From: Acidobacteriota bacterium
Lineage (GTDB): Bacteria; Acidobacteriota; Terriglobia; Terriglobales; Acidobacteriaceae
Length of the DNA stretch: 14,151 bases
Assembly (NCBI GenBank): GCA_021778315.1
Contig: JAJYCQ010000043.1
Span: 1-14,151 of the forward strand
Direction: 5' to 3'
Part shown: positions 14,151 through 14,151 of the stretch, one piece after another
How positions within the stretch are numbered: position 1 is the stretch's first letter
Layout of the letters: each line of letters opens with the position of its first letter
The notes under the pieces: generated by a model
The model's database searches: none
What the model was told of the DNA's origin: nothing
The model's input: the letters and a program-made list of their open reading frames with translations, nothing else
Program-made: the position numbers and the translations under genes

Positions 14151-14151
14151 C

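Overview
The window looks like a chromosomal segment of a Gram-negative, GC-rich bacterium, most likely an acidobacterium of the Terriglobia (Edaphobacter/Granulicella/Terriglobus type). This rests on the style of several proteins, on lipid A and outer-membrane genes, and on a GGGGCT(A/G)AAGCCCC repeat of a kind I associate with that group. It is inference, not a search result.

Left part (1-5842): the 3' end of lpxI (lipid A synthesis), whose first ~37 bases look corrupted to poly-G; an exported peroxiredoxin; and, facing it across a bidirectional terminator, a histone H1-like Lys/Ala-repeat protein with an acidic head. Next come an MltD-type LysM lytic transglycosylase lipoprotein and, divergent from it, lepA (elongation factor 4). 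LepA ends at a 22-bp bidirectional terminator shared with an OmpH/Skp-type periplasmic chaperone gene.

Middle part (5843-9459): the ompH/skp gene has a near-consensus sigma-70 promoter almost 200 nt upstream of its start, so its leader is long. Beyond it lies about 1.1 kb without a credible gene (6743-7862). Its right two thirds hold a run of hairpins, and all three G/U-type mismatches I found in the longer stems are wobble pairs only if the + strand is transcribed. This is the best candidate for something undescribed: a large structured RNA or leader ending at the next gene. That gene encodes a disordered Gly/Arg/Lys-rich protein fused to a degenerate CheY-like receiver domain. A small His/Ala-rich helical protein follows.

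Right part (9518-14151): a MATE/Wzx-like polysaccharide flippase points toward the leftward operon nadA-nadB-nadC, which makes quinolinate and nicotinate mononucleotide from aspartate (de novo NAD synthesis). nadA runs off the window. nadB carries an in-frame low-complexity insert that includes a REP-like double hairpin and a 7-residue tandem repeat.
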